NCBI GenBank assembly: GCA_025765595.1 | Contig: JAIVFH010000086.1 | Coordinates: 1-64,000, forward strand | DNA from: Obelidium mucronatum | Lineage: Eukaryota; Chytridiomycota; Chytridiomycetes; Chytridiales; Chytriomycetaceae | DNA: 64,000 nucleotides | Direction: 5' to 3' | In this document: positions 52,496 through 63,901 of the stretch, one piece after another | Position numbering within the stretch: position 1 is the first letter of the stretch | How the letters are laid out: the number at the start of each line of letters is the position of its first letter | Program-made: the position numbers and the translations under genes | The notes under the pieces: model-generated | The model's database searches: none | What the model saw: only the letters and a program-made list of their open reading frames with translations | Told to the model about the DNA's origin: nothing

Positions 52496-53509
52496 ATGCT
52501 CACGTTATTCCAGCCAAGGGAGCTCACACCAAGAGTCCAAACAAACTTTCCTGTTCCTGAAATCGCAGAAACAGAAGTGTTGGTCAAGATTGAAAGCGCC
52601 GGACTCAATCCAGTGGATTTTAAAATTGTTGGCGGGTATGGAAATAGCTGGAAATATCCATTGGTCCTAGGGTCTGATGGAGCTGGAGTGATTGCGGCTG
52701 TTGGAAACAAAGTAACCAATCATGCCATCGGCGATCGTGTCTTCTTCCAAGGAAACATTGGAGATTCGCGAACCTCTACTTTCCAGCAATACGCAGCTGT
52801 TCCCTCCAACCTTGTCTACCGTCTTCCGGGAAATGTTTCCTTTGATGAAGGTGCAACTTTTGGTCTTGCTGGAATGACATCTGCTGTGCCGCTCTACAAA
52901 TCGTTGAAAATCACTCCTCCTTGGAAATCTCAGGGAAAGGAAGATTACACTGGGAAGTTCATTTTGATTTGGGGAGGCACAACCAACGTTGGGCATATTA
53001 CCATCCAGCTTGCCAAGAAATCTGGATTTACAATCATTGCCACTGCCAGTCCACGCCACCGCGATAAACTCAAGTCTATTGGAGCTACACACGTGATTGA
53101 TTACAACTGTCAACGGACGCGCTGGCTCAGATTCTTGCCATCACCGACGACAACCTCACATTTGCAATTGATCTTATCGGCAGGCCAGTCCGCCCAAATT
53201 GCATTTGACGCGCTTTCAAAGACAAAGGCGGCGTCTCTCGTCTTGTTGGTTTCTTCGCCAAACGAGTTGAGCAGCAACACCGTTAATGAGTTTCCAAACA
53301 GAACCGCAGACTGGGTGTACGGAACTTCCTTTGGAAATATTGAACTTGCTCAAGAGTTTTGGAGTTATTTTGTGGGGCTGTTGGAGAATCAACAGCTTTT
53401 GCCATTGACTACAGATGTGATTGGGGGATTGGATCAATTGAATGATGGAATGGACAGGCATTCGAAGGGATATGTTTCTTATTCTAAACTAGTCGTTCGC
53501 CCATTTTGA
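52496..53509 (+). CDS. Zinc-free medium-chain dehydrogenase/reductase (quinone oxidoreductase-like)
   Basis: This single-exon ORF of 337 residues has the MDR layout: PEIAETEVLVKIESAGLNPVD, GSDGAGVIAAVG, GDRVFFQG, FDEGATFGLAGMTSAVPLY, a nucleotide-binding Rossmann loop IWGGTTNVGHITIQLAK, then ATASPRHRDKLKSIGATHVIDY. The catalytic and structural zinc cysteines of true alcohol dehydrogenases are missing, so it is a zinc-free enoyl or quinone reductase type using NAD(P)H. Between about 53106 and 53190 the ORF runs in the wrong frame: the expected sequence continues in another frame (DALAQILAITDDNLTFAIDL) and returns later. Two opposite one-base changes therefore cancel out and the ORF stays open. 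Confidence 0.82.
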   Translation: MLTLFQPRELTPRVQTNFPVPEIAETEVLVKIESAGLNPVDFKIVGGYGNSWKYPLVLGSDGAGVIAAVGNKVTNHAIGDRVFFQGNIGDSRTSTFQQYAAVPSNLVYRLPGNVSFDEGATFGLAGMTSAVPLYKSLKITPPWKSQGKEDYTGKFILIWGGTTNVGHITIQLAKKSGFTIIATASPRHRDKLKSIGATHVIDYNCQRTRWLRFLPSPTTTSHLQLILSAGQSAQIAFDALSKTKAASLVLLVSSPNELSSNTVNEFPNRTADWVYGTSFGNIELAQEFWSYFVGLLENQQLLPLTTDVIGGLDQLNDGMDRHSKGYVSYSKLVVRPF

Positions 53510-54149
53510 TTTTGGTTGTGAAAGTCATGGCAAACTTGCATATTAAATAAAAAGGGTGCTTACTTCAAGTTTCGTTTTGCTTTGGGTGTTTCGCAATTGT
53601 GATGCACGACAGAGGCACCACAATGAAAGAAGAGATATACAAACATTGAATGAATGGACACCTGCCTCTTTTTATTGTTTAGGAGACATCATTGAAGAGA
53701 TTCTTGTTGTAGGAGAGTAGGGTATCAGAGTAGAATTGTAAAAAGTCGTTACTTTGGCAAATCCGTGTCGATAGGTATGCAGCTGTTGAAGAATCGCCCC
53801 TCCGTCACACACCGACAGCCCTCGTGATCATAACCGAACAGGTTGTTTATAATTCCAGAAACGTTGTTGCATCCGCAATTTTTGTTCGTTTAACTTTCAA
53901 AAACCAGTGTTGACGATAGGCCGAACTATCCAAACAATGATAGCAAACCCTGAATATCGAAAAGACGAGTTAGAATCCACTTCATTACTTCCACATCGTG
54001 AGTAGTTCCTGCACACATCGTCACCAAATGAGTTTGGGATGAACCCCGCAACATCCTCTGCTCCGACCCCGCCATCGTACGCCTCCCCTTCGAATCGTTC
54101 AAAATAGTCGAATTATTTGATTGATTTGTTTCTAGATTCAAATGGCTCG
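53510..54149. other. Spacer before the WOPR gene
   Basis: About 640 bp without a convincing gene. A short frame from ATG at 54039 (Pro/Ser/Ala-rich, 23 codons) ends just before a TTTCTAG acceptor-like site. It might be part of a 5' exon of the WOPR gene, but the phases do not fit cleanly. Confidence 0.35.
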
Positions 54150-56223
54150 ATGGATGGCCAAGCGGTCAATACCCAATGGACCAGTGACAATCCGACCTCA
54201 AAGGCCAAGAAGCGGCATGAGTGTGGGAGCAACAAGAACGCTCACTTGAAGTCAAGAATTAACTGTGATGATATCATGGCTGGTATGTGTTCTTTGGTGG
54301 TATATTGAAGCGTTTATCCCCAACTTAGCATGCGATGTGTGGTGGAATGTTACTGTATTTGCTCGAAATCACCTCTTTATAACAAACAGCAAAGGACTGT
54401 AGTTGACTTGAAGGCTCTCGATTCACTTTGAATCGCCAATGTCGATGGGATTTTTCTGATTGGATTTGGGTATTAAGAATCGGAGAAAACGTTACTTTTC
54501 TATCCAACTTCCATTTCCCTTTCCCTTTCCCTATTTGATAGGTTTCTTGCAACTTGATTAGGTGTCATTAGCGACCCTCCATCAAAAGGCGATACGGAAA
54601 GTCTCCAGCAATCGACAAACGGCCCAAATAGTGGTCCTTCAATTAGGACCAGTCACTCAAAGTCTGATGAGGCTCTTGTGATTGTTGAGCAAAATCCGCT
54701 TAAACCGAGGCCACTGTTTGAAACGTTAGCGGAACTCCAATAACGCCCACACGCCTAAAACTGGCTTACTTGCAAATTTTAGATACTATGGCTTTGTGGA
54801 GGACAGTATGGATGCTCTGCACGTGGTTGAAGGCGTGGTACGTGGATACCTCCATCCGTTTATTGGCACTGCCATCGACATGTCTCGAGTAGAGCCTCGC
54901 AGTGGTACTGTTATAGTTGTTTCTGAGAGTAGTTCGTCGATTAAGCGATGGAGGGTATGGTGTTTGCGATTACAGTAACGTTTTTCACCAGTTCCCTGAT
55001 TTATTTTCCCAAATCAATTTCAAACAGGATAACATCAAATGGAGTTCATCTCGTGCTTATGGTCGATTTATTTTGTATCGGTTTGTATATTCAAGAGATG
55101 GCTTTTTTCTTTCTCACAAGTCTCTTTCTCCATCAGTCAAATTGAAAACGCAGATCCTAAACCAAAAGAAGCCAATCCTACGGCAAATCCGAAAGTTTTA
55201 GAAGACATAGTTTTGCGACAATCAGCACGGATCCCTGGGTTGGAGCCGCAATTCTCAAAAACCTTGAGGCCTGGAACACAAATCGTTGAAAATGGACTCA
55301 CGAAGAGAACAATCAGTCTGGTTGGATCGAATGGACTCAAATATCGCGTAGTATCGTACTATTGCCCAGAAGATGTGTTGAATATGACCTGTCGATTGTC
55401 TTCTAATGGTGAGGATTGTCCTCAGCCAGCCAGTAATGCTACCCCGTTTCAACGCGCTTCAGAAGACGCAGCCCTGACAGCTCTGGCTTCCGATGGGACT
55501 GTTGACTACCATGCCCTGCTTGCTGGTGATGTTGAATCTTCGGACAGAACCTTGAAAAGGGAGCGGCCCTCTTTTTCAAAACGAGTAAAACGTGAATATA
55601 GCGAGGACAGAGACAGCGGCTCAATTTCTTTGGAATCTTCTAGCCGGAGACGCCGCTCGATATCAAAACGCGTAACCCGTGAATGTATCGAGGACAGTGA
55701 CAGCGGCTCCATTCGTTTGGACCAATCTCTAGTGCATTCCAAGAAAGAACAAGAAATAGACCCATGCCCAACGGAAACAAATGTACCTTCTAAAGTTCAA
55801 ACGAGTGCCGTGTCTAAAAGGCAGCGCGAGCAAAGTTATCCACAAGAAGTGAATCAAGGTTTAGAATTGACAAAAGCTGATATACACATTGGTGCTACAA
55901 CCGACCAGCATACTCTTTGTCCGCAGCTTTCACCTCTACCGCCGACTCCCTACACCCTTCCGCCATTCGGACAGCCTGCATACTATTCAAATCTGGCCAT
56001 TCACCCTTCCCTTCCTCATGCACACCATCATGGATCTTTTGTGCCACATCATTCACCACAGCATTGGTATCCTTACCAACTTCCTGTCTACTATCCCACT
56101 CAACCAATGTATTTCCACGGACCAACTGGATACTATCCCCCCCACCACCGCCACACTCAGATCAATACCATTTCACTGGTTGATAAAAATATTCTCAATA
56201 AATCTATTTCTCTGTATGTATAG
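54150..56223 (+). CDS. Gti1/Pac2 (WOPR) family transcription factor
   Basis: The WOPR domain is split by introns. WOPRa is YYGFVEDSMDALHVVEGVVR, then GSGTV-like RSGTVIVVSES, SIKRWRDNIKWSSSRAYGRF and LYR. WOPRb is LTKRTISLVGSNGLKYRVVS followed by YYCPEDVL. The family includes Wor1, Ryp1, Gti1 and Pac2, which bind DNA and switch morphology or nutrient responses in fungi. The C-terminal half is Ser/Arg-rich with two similar blocks (KRVKREYSEDRDSGSIS and KRVTRECIEDSDSGSIR) and ends in a Pro/His/Tyr-rich, activation-like region. The 5' end is uncertain: I use the first ATG in frame after a possible acceptor. The stop is 24 bp from the convergent gene's stop. Confidence 0.82.
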
Positions 56224-56247
56224 TAGGGGTTTCTTTATTCGTCCAGT

Positions 56248-57060
56248 TCAGAATCCCCAATCCTCCTCTTCCCCTTCAAAATCAAAGACCGATGACTCAG
56301 CTCGGCGATGTGCTCTTGTTGCAGTTGACGCCGACGTAGTGGATCTATTCAAATCCGAGTTCACTCCCAAAAAGTCTACAGTTGGAGCAGCGTTATTGAA
56401 ATCTATTGCAGCTGGCGTCGAACGGCCCAATAATTGTTGCCGATTTTTGTTGACCATAGAAATCAGCCGAAACAGTTGAACGGCATTTCGCGCAATCAAG
56501 AGGAGTGCATCCAGCTCAGTTTCCCAGTTGGCGCTGTCAACTTGGCATTCTCCAAAAATGAGCCAAAATAGTGTCAGAATGCATAGAAATACGAGAGCGA
56601 TATCGATTTGGTTCCAGATAGATTTCCAAAAGTTCTGAGAAGCCAGGCTTTTGAGTGAACATAGTTCATTCGGGTGTTGGGTTTACCTTTCCCATTGCAT
56701 TCACTCTGATGAGAACCTCGACGATCATGGTAATATTAACAATAGCATCCATCCAATAATATAATCCAGAAGGGCATTGTTGAATGAAAGACTGTCCTTC
56801 CGAGTTAGCCAGTAACAAACACATTGGGGCCGGCATCGACGTACCAGCGCGAGACAGAACAAAGACATAATCATCATTGCCAAATAAAGCCATTTGTAAA
56901 ACTTTGAATGCAGAATCCTGTTGGCAGCTGAAGTCAGCACTTCCGCCTGAGTCATTCCCAGATGCCTTCGCTCGCCCGAAGATGATGAGGAGTTCAACAG
57001 GGCGCTGTTATCGCCCGAAATAGAAATGCTGATTGAGGAGTCAGGTTGCTGTTTCGCCAT
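56248..57060 (-). CDS. Four-helix voltage-sensor-like membrane protein
   Basis: Three exons are read. A Ser/Gln-rich N-terminus of about 45 residues is followed by four predicted helices: KWLYLAMMIMSLFCLAL (S1), YYWMDAIVNITMIVEVLIRV (S2, with the acidic and basic residues usual there), NQIDIALVFLCILTLFWLIF (S3), and LLIARNAVQLFRLISMVNK (S4-like, Arg spaced by seven). There is no pore loop and no S5-S6. The C-terminal tail is acidic. This is the size and layout of stand-alone voltage-sensor proteins such as Hv1, but the S4 charge pattern is weak, so proton conduction is not established. The first intron (GTACGT to GGACAG) was chosen because it joins S1 to S2 in phase. Confidence 0.6.
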
Positions 57061-57171
57061 TGTTTTGAAGCTGCAATTGCGAAGTCGTGGCTGACATTGT
57101 TTGGCGGCGGTACATCAAACTTCAAAATTCAATGTTCGGAGATTTTATTATTATTTGCATTACTATGGCGC

Positions 57172-58492
57172 TTATTGCCTTCTATTCATCCTCTCGAAGG
57201 CACGTTTCCCCAACTCGTAAGAAGAAATCATAATTGCACATGCAGGTGCAATCTTTGCAATCCGAGGAGAAAGCCCCACAAACAGACCCTTCACACCATC
57301 ATTCGCAACAATCGAACGCATTACATTCACCATTGATAGTTTCCTCCCGCCAGGCAGATGCCCACACCCAGGATGATGCACGCAACCAGGTTCATCATGA
57401 TGTACAACTTGCTGCAGAGTCTTTGCAACATCAAACGGCGTCGTCAAAATCGCTGCAACCGTGCCCGCCGTAGCTCCTGCCAGGAAAGATCCTCCAAACT
57501 CACCGACATCCAACACGTGTTTCTGTTCCGTCAGTCTCTTTCGGATTCCTTCATACCCCACCCAATAAATTGCTGAAAATGGAACATCACGCCAAAGTGT
57601 AGGTCCCAAGCCACGCCATAACGACTGAACTCCCGATGTGGCAACCATCCCACGCAACTGCATCACAACACTCTTCAACGTCGTATCTGAACCCGATCCA
57701 GACTGCATCCGCGTTCGAATCAGTTCCAGTGGGGAAATCATCATTGTTGTGGCGGTACGGGCGAGCGATCCAGCCAAAAGTGGCGCGTATAAGTTTGAGG
57801 AAGATTCGGGAAAATATGGAATGAGAATGTGCTTGATTTCTTCGTAACCGAGGTAGTAGAATACAGTGGAAGGGGCTTGCATCAGTCTGCATTTTTCTAC
57901 ATATCAGTCACGAAGAGAACAATAAAAGAGAACTCAACAAAGCTGGCGTTAATCCTTTCCATAATGCAGGTATTCCTTCATAATGCCAGATGCGAATAAA
58001 TCCGTCCTGCAGTTTTAAGAACATTTGCTTTAACTGATATTCCCAAACAGTTCACCATCAATGGCACACAAACCATTGTACTTTTGAAAGGCCTTAACGA
58101 AGACGTTGCTTCCAGTCCTAATACACCGCTTTGCTTGACAGAAGCTCCTTTGTGAATCACGTTTTCCTTGAAACATTGGAAAGCTGTGCGTTGCTGCCGG
58201 ATCTGCTGGTCGAAAATGATTGAATCTGGTTTCGATGTTGCGCTAATATCCGATTGCATTCGGGTTTTGATTACGTCGAAAGGAGTGACTGGAATGCGTT
58301 TTTTCAAGGTCAGAGATACAGGAACGACAGTTAAGACCCATGTAGCATACCCAGAAGAGCTACTAGCGTCGCGCCAGTAGCTGCCGAAGCAAGTCGTTGG
58401 ATGGAAGTTGGTGTTGATGATGATTGTGATGGGTTTGATGAACTTGTGGCTTTTATGGACTGAAGAGGGGATGCAATGCTCTGTGGTTTCAT
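57172..58492 (-). CDS. Mitochondrial carrier, SLC25A39/40-Mtm1 type
   Basis: Three carrier signatures are seen: TPFDVIKTRMQS, SPLELIRTRMQS and TPFDVAKTLQQ. Aromatic/Gly segments (YEGIPALWKGL, SLWRGLGPTLWRDVPFSAIYW) and MQAPSTVFYYLGYEE are typical of the Mtm1/SLC25A39 branch, which imports glutathione and affects Mn/Fe handling in mitochondria. The loop after the third signature holds CVHHPGCGHLPGG, two Cys and three His that could bind metal. The join between the first and second repeat (about 58000-58110) is not settled: an intron of about 50-100 nt or a +1 break would both work. An upstream mini-exon near 58540-58580 is possible. Confidence 0.82.
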
Positions 58493-58768
58493 TCCTATGG
58501 ATTAGAATCCGCTCCCGACTTTGTCTGATTTAGTTCTCACTTGAGGAGCTCCAGCAGGGCTCATTGATGCAACAGATGACATGGGTGCGATTTCTTTTTT
58601 GCAGAATCGAGTGAACATGAAGAAAGAACAGATCACACGCATTTATACAGCAACAACAAAACACGCACACTTCTCCTTACTTTCCAAGAAATATAGAAAA
58701 ACATGGTGGAAGTATTTAATCCAACCAAAAAAATGCAATTATTATTGTCGGAGAGAGAGGCATATTAT

Positions 58769-60893
58769 TTACTTGAACACCTTGGCGTCGGCAAACTTCT
58801 TTCCTTCAATAACTTCGTCCCAAGCAATGTAAGCGTTGAAGAGCTCACGGGTCTTTGGGTCCTTGGAGTCACATCTTGTGAAGGTCCAAGATTCAAAGTC
58901 TGGGGTGTCCTGGACTTCAGCTGGGATTCCGTCTCCACGGTAGACAAAGTATCCGGAAATGGAGTTCTTGTGGTCTTCTCCGAGAACGGCAAGGGATCCG
59001 AAAGCGTACTTGCGGGCAGCTTCAAGACGGTGGTAGACTCCTCCGACCAAGTTGGAAGACATGAAGGTCTATTGAGCGATTGATTAGCATAATGTATGAT
59101 GCAAAACCAAATATGAAAGGATGGAAAAGGGAAAATTGAGGAGTGTGGGGTCAGAATAAGTAGTATCGACAAATGCTTTTCCGTCAGGGATAACTGTAAA
59201 ATAGTAAGGTGTTCATCACACCCGCACAACAAGCTCGCAATTTTGCATTTCTCTTTCCTCCATGAACCTAGAATACATACCAAAGTCAATTCGCTGTTGT
59301 ACTTGTAGTCGAGACGGTAGAGGGAGAAACCAGCTGGGTCAAACTTGTCCCAGAACCAGTTGCAGGCAGTTGGGCGGGTGTCGTTGTTGGAGTAGAAACG
59401 CTTCCATTCTTCAAGGTTGAAGTCAGACTTTGGCAAGAGGTCCAATGGGTTCTTAGGCCTTTGGCTTCTCATCGGCAAAGGACTCTTCCTCCTCTTCGTC
59501 GTCAGCCTTGGCAGCTGGCTTCTTCTCGGCCTTTGGAGCTGGGGCGGCAGGCAGCCTTGGCTGGGGAAGCTGGCTTTTGTTCCTTCTTCTCCTTCTTGGC
59601 AGCAGCAGCTGGGGCAGCGACAGCTGGGGTGGCTGGCTTGTCACCAGCAACTTGCGCCTTCTCAGGCGAGGACAACGTCTCCGAGAACAGACTTGAACTC
59701 TGGCTGGTTGACGAGGGTGATAAACCAACGGTTGACGTTCTTGAAGGAAGCACGGAAAGCAGGGTCAAAGACCATGCGGTAGAAGTTCAAGAGGGAGGTG
59801 GCGACGGTGATATCAGCCAAGGTGATGCTCTCACCGACAAGGTAAGTGTGGTTCAACAAGTGCTGGTTAGAGGCAGGTGAGGGTCTTCTTGACGTCTTCC
59901 TTAGCCTTCTTGGTGTTCTCCTCGTTGTTTGGCATCCATCCAAGGATTGGGAACAACCAAGTGGCGGCAGCTGGGGCAAGCTCGTTGTCAGCAACTCCGA
60001 TGAATTGTTGAATCAAAGCAGATTCCTTTGGAGAAGCACCCAAGAGCTGAGTTCCCTGCTTGTAAGCGGCAACTAAAACCAGAAAGTTAGAGGCACAGAA
60101 ACCGTTGTGATTCAATAAATGAGAAGCAAGGGAAGGAAGGGGTCAGAGAAAATTCTATCGACAAATGCTTTTCCGTCAGGGATAACTGTAAAATAGTAAA
60201 GTGTTCATCACGCCCGAATATCTATCCAAGTAAATACTGCTGTTTCTGTGGCGACGTATATTGCTGCGGAAATTTGGATAGGCAATTTACCGTAGAAAGC
60301 AATAGCGTTGGACTCGTACAGAGTGAATCCATCGTTGGCCTCAAAGGCTGGGACCTTTCCGAGTGGGAACTTCTTCAAGAATTCTGGGGTCTACAAGATC
60401 AAAATAAGTGTTAGAAAACGGTGTCGGGCAATAATGATATTTGATCTCGATTGGAGAGTTGCTAACAAGCAAATATCGACCAAGCATTCCACTCCGCCTT
60501 CCTGACAGGCTCCCAAATACGCTCCAAGACTCCTATCAAATATTGTAGTATACAAAGATCCATCTGCTCATCTGAAACGACACTGTAGAATGGCGTGGAA
60601 GGAAAGGGAACGTCGGCTCCTTTTTTTTACCTTGTTGGACTTGCCCATTTCAACTGGGACAACTTCAACTTCGATACCGTTGTACTTGGCCGCAATAAGG
60701 GCCTTGGCAACACGAGGGTTGTTTGGGTCTGCAAGACAGTTGAGTCAATGTCCAACACAATTTTGATCAAAGCATTGTCAGCTCAGAAGGTTGCTTACAG
60801 GAGTGGATTTTCTATATATGGTAAAAAGAAAGAGTCAGATCGAATAGCAATCGTTTTTCAACATCAGATGCGACTTACTCCAATTGGTGCCAT
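58769..60893 (-). CDS. TEF4: Translation elongation factor eEF1B gamma
   Basis: The start at 60893 gives MAPIG, then several short exons: [40 protein letters not shown]. The GST-C-like part has [19 protein letters not shown] and [21 protein letters not shown] Lys/Ala-rich linker leads to the conserved C-terminal eEF1G domain ([69 protein letters not shown]). It scaffolds the eEF1B exchange factor. Four +1 frame breaks fall in one long exon: 59869 (zero-frame TAA), about 59670, 59549 and 59455 (zero-frame TAA). Two introns carry paralogous box C/D snoRNA sequences. Confidence 0.93.
59145..59228 (-). ncRNA. Intronic box C/D snoRNA 1 of the eEF1B-gamma gene
   Basis: In transcript sense there is a C box UGUGAUGA (59220-59213), D' box CUGA (59187-59184) and D box CUGA (59154-59151). 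GGG before the C box can pair with CCC after the D box. The 10 nt before D' (ACAGUUAUCC) are complementary to GGAUAACUGU, a conserved stretch in the 5' domain of eukaryotic 18S rRNA; GGGAUAACUG of 25S/28S is a second candidate. The sequence lies wholly within an intron, the usual location for processed snoRNAs in translation-factor genes. Confidence 0.75.
60138..60216 (-). ncRNA. Intronic box C/D snoRNA 2, paralogue of snoRNA 1
   Basis: A block of about 55 nt is nearly identical to snoRNA 1 (one substitution near the C box). It includes the C box (60212-60205), D' box (60179-60176) and the same guide before D'. The D box is at 60146-60143. The segment before the D box differs (AGAAUUUUCU here, CUACUUAUU in copy 1), so the two RNAs would share one target and differ in the second. 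It lies in another intron of the same gene. Confidence 0.75.
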
Positions 60894-61207
60894 GTTTGGA
60901 TTTCGTTGGTGAATGAAAAAAGAGCAAAATGACTTTGCCAAAAATATGAATCACGTCGCGGCTTTTATTTATACATTCTATCAGCGGTTAAGTCTCTGAT
61001 AGTGGATTATAATTAAATTCGGTTTGAAACGCGTTTGTATTGTGGGTAAGCCATGTAATAGAGTCCCCTTTGCTCAAGCTTGTGCGTTCACCTCAGCTTA
61101 GCTTAAATGGTCTATGCTTACATATCTTTTTTTAGAATAGATCCCGTAAATAAATAAGCAGGTTGTGCAATATGGCAAAGAGGACCAGAACTCCAGATAA
61201 ATAACAC
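60894..61207. other. Spacer between TPS and eEF1B-gamma genes
   Basis: This 314-bp AT-rich gap contains the eEF1B-gamma promoter and the 3' UTR of the trehalose gene. No other feature was recognised. Confidence 0.5.
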
Positions 61208-63901
61208 TCAAACCAAAGACCCTTCGACGCTTCCAACTGCACCAGTAACCGAATCATCAACCTTCGTTCCTGCTAAAATTCCCAATAAATCAATCAATTC
61301 CTCAGGTCTCACAACATGCCACCCAGCTTTCGTCTTTTTCGTGGCGCTCCCAATAGTCAACGTGAAGATATCTTCATCTGCCAAAAAATCACCCCTCTTC
61401 AATGCTTTAAACATATCTTCATCCGTTTTATCATCTCCCGCACAGAGCACGAAATCCGTTCCCGGCTGACTGGTCAAAAGGCCTTTGACGATTTCACCCT
61501 TATTGATACTCAACGGTCGAACTTCGAGATTCTTTTTCCCAACCATCACTTCCACAGGTAGCTTGGAGAGAATCGCGTTTTCGAAGATGGTTTTGGACAT
61601 TCTTTGGCTTGAAAGATTCCATAGTCGGGGTCGGCGAGGCGATAGTGCCATGTGATGGAGCTCTTTTTGTGTTCAATAAAAGATCCTTTTGGAATTTCCA
61701 GATGTTTTGATGTTAATGTAATTGTGAAAATTCCTTTTTTTTTAAAAACGGAGGTGGGGTTTTTTTTTACCTTGTGTTCTCTCCGTGTAATATGAAAAAA
61801 CTTCCGTCACTTCGTTTTTCCATGATAAATCCATTTGTTCCGTCAAGTTCTGCCACTTCGTGTCCCCGGGATACTTTATGAAACATCCGTGTTCCGCACT
61901 GAGTCCTAATCCCGGAATATGCCCCAACCACTTATCCAACGCGATTTGGTCGCGTCCACTGATTATGAAAAACGTAATTCAAAGGATCAGCAGTCAAGAT
62001 TTCCAACGCTTTCAGCATCTCTGGAGGTGGGTGAGCCGCGCTGGGGACTTTAACAATGGGCGTCAAAGTTCCATCATAGTCAAAGAGGAACATTCGCTTT
62101 TTGGAAGACAGGAATTTGGTATGGATGAGGTTAAAGTCAAGGTATGGTGTTGGGTTCATTTGATCGGGGACTTTGGCCCAGTTGCAAAGTTCCTTGAGGA
62201 AGGATTTGGCCCAGAATTTGGCGGTGCGGAGGATAACGTATGAGTAGAGTTGCTGGTGGCGATTGAGTTTCTCTTCTTTAGTTTGAGTAAGCGCGTCGTT
62301 GAGTACGTGGGCGACTCCCTGATTGAAGGTTGTGAGCAAACAAGATGGGTAAAACGACACAATAACAAGCAAATTCAAGACCATACCGAATAATCCCACG
62401 GATTCACAAGCATTGCACCACCAAGAGATCCAGCAGTTCCAGCAAACTCACTCAATATCAATGCTCCCTGATTCGTATCGCTCTGGCAGACAACAAACTC
62501 ATGGCTTGTGGTGTTCATTCCGTCTCTTACACTTGTAATCAACCCAACGTGGGCAACACTGAGTAAGGCGAAATAATCGTCTGATTCCAAGTGATGGTGG
62601 TAATGGTGCACTGGGACAAACTCGAGAGATCCAAAAGTACCATTGATGCGTGTGACCAAATCACTCACTTTGGTCTCCAGTTTCGGTGCTTCGCGTTGTG
62701 GCGGTGTGGTAACTTGAATCAAAACAACCTTTTTGACAGGTTTCAGTTAACATTTGTACGCTCAAAAATCAACAACTCAACTCGATTCCTCCACTCTGGA
62801 TACAAAATCAGAAACTTTTCAAAGGCAAACAATTTATGCTCTACTCCTTTGATATGATCCACTTTATCGCGTCCCACAATAATCAGTTTCCCTGCATACA
62901 ATTCTCGTATGGCTGCCATCTTCTCCTTAACAATGGCGGAACGGGTCTTGTTCAAAACACGATCCACATCAATGCCAATAGGAAATATTTCAATCGCGAC
63001 TTGGAAGCCTTTGTAGTCGACGCCTTTGGGAGATGATTCGAGACCAAGAACGCGTGTACACGAGGAGATGAAATGTCGCGCATAGGAGTATGTCTGGAAT
63101 CCGATGAGGTTGGCTCCAAGCATTGCGTGGAGAATTTCTTGGCGTTCTGTTTTTTGGGTGGGACATGTTGAGACATTGGAGAGGGAAACAAAACTTAAGA
63201 GAAGACTCAACTTGGAAGACATCGGAAGATTTCACTGGAAGGAAAAGGAGTGTGAAGAAAGAGACCAATGGTTGCTTGCTGTGGAAGAACGGATCTGAGC
63301 ATTGCAGGAAGAAGGAGCAGGTGGTAATCGTGAATCCAGACTTTTTGAAAATAACGACTGACAGTAAGTCCTCGCGTTCTAATACACCAACAAAATCAAA
63401 AGAAAAAGCTACAAACTTGTGTCGCCGGGGTTATAAAGACCGACAATAACATCAGCGAATGCTTGATTCACCGCAACGTAGTCAGCCCAATGTTTTGTCT
63501 CTGTGATTCCATCGACGGCGCTGTCCCAGAGAACATAGTGGAAGAGTGGCCAGAGGACTGTATGGGCAAGAGCATCAGGGTCAGCAGAGTGGAGTGGAAC
63601 CTGTGGAGTGGAGTGGAAACAAACCTCCCTTGCAGTAGTTCTGGTAGTGGCCCGTTGCCGTCCGTTCATCGACAATTACCGCAAAACAGTTCTTTTCCTC
63701 CCTGAGCGCAGCTGCTACTTTTTCATGCTGGGCCGCCGCATCGTCGCAGCCCACATAGACAACCGTCTCCTTATCGGCCACAGCCGCGAGGCCAGAGTAC
63801 AGCGCCGAGTGGCCTCTTCGCGCCGCAAAAGAAACGCTTCCGTCGGCGGCGAGCGCGGCTTCGAGTGGAAGGTGGTGCGTGATGGCGATCAGCTTTGGCA
63901 T
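61208..63901 (-). CDS. TPS2: Trehalose-6-phosphate phosphatase with inactive-looking synthase domain (Tps2/Tsl1 type)
   Basis: The GT20 half has HYQNYCKG then LWPLFHYVLWDSAVDG, VWIHDYHLLLLPAMLRSVLP, HTPFPSSEIFR, MLGANLIGFQTYSYARHF, FPIGIDVDRVL, GRDKVDHIKGVEHKL and TSVRDGMNTTSHEFV. The N-terminal sugar-phosphate loop is degenerate (ARRGHSALYSGL in place of a Gly-Gly loop), as in Tps2/Tsl1. The HAD phosphatase half is complete: MFLFDYDGTLTP (nucleophile Asp), SGRD, AEHGCFIKYPG and GDDKTDEDMF. It should convert trehalose-6-phosphate to trehal­ose in the cytosol. Two frame corrections are needed: +1 just before SGRD (near 61970), and a -1 (or two +1) near 61605. Exon joins upstream are clean. Confidence 0.9.

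Noticed and set aside
54150..54210. tRNA-like A box (TGGCCAAGCGGT) on the + strand
   Set aside because: No matching B box, acceptor stem or anticodon arm follows, and the stretch is coding sequence of the WOPR gene.
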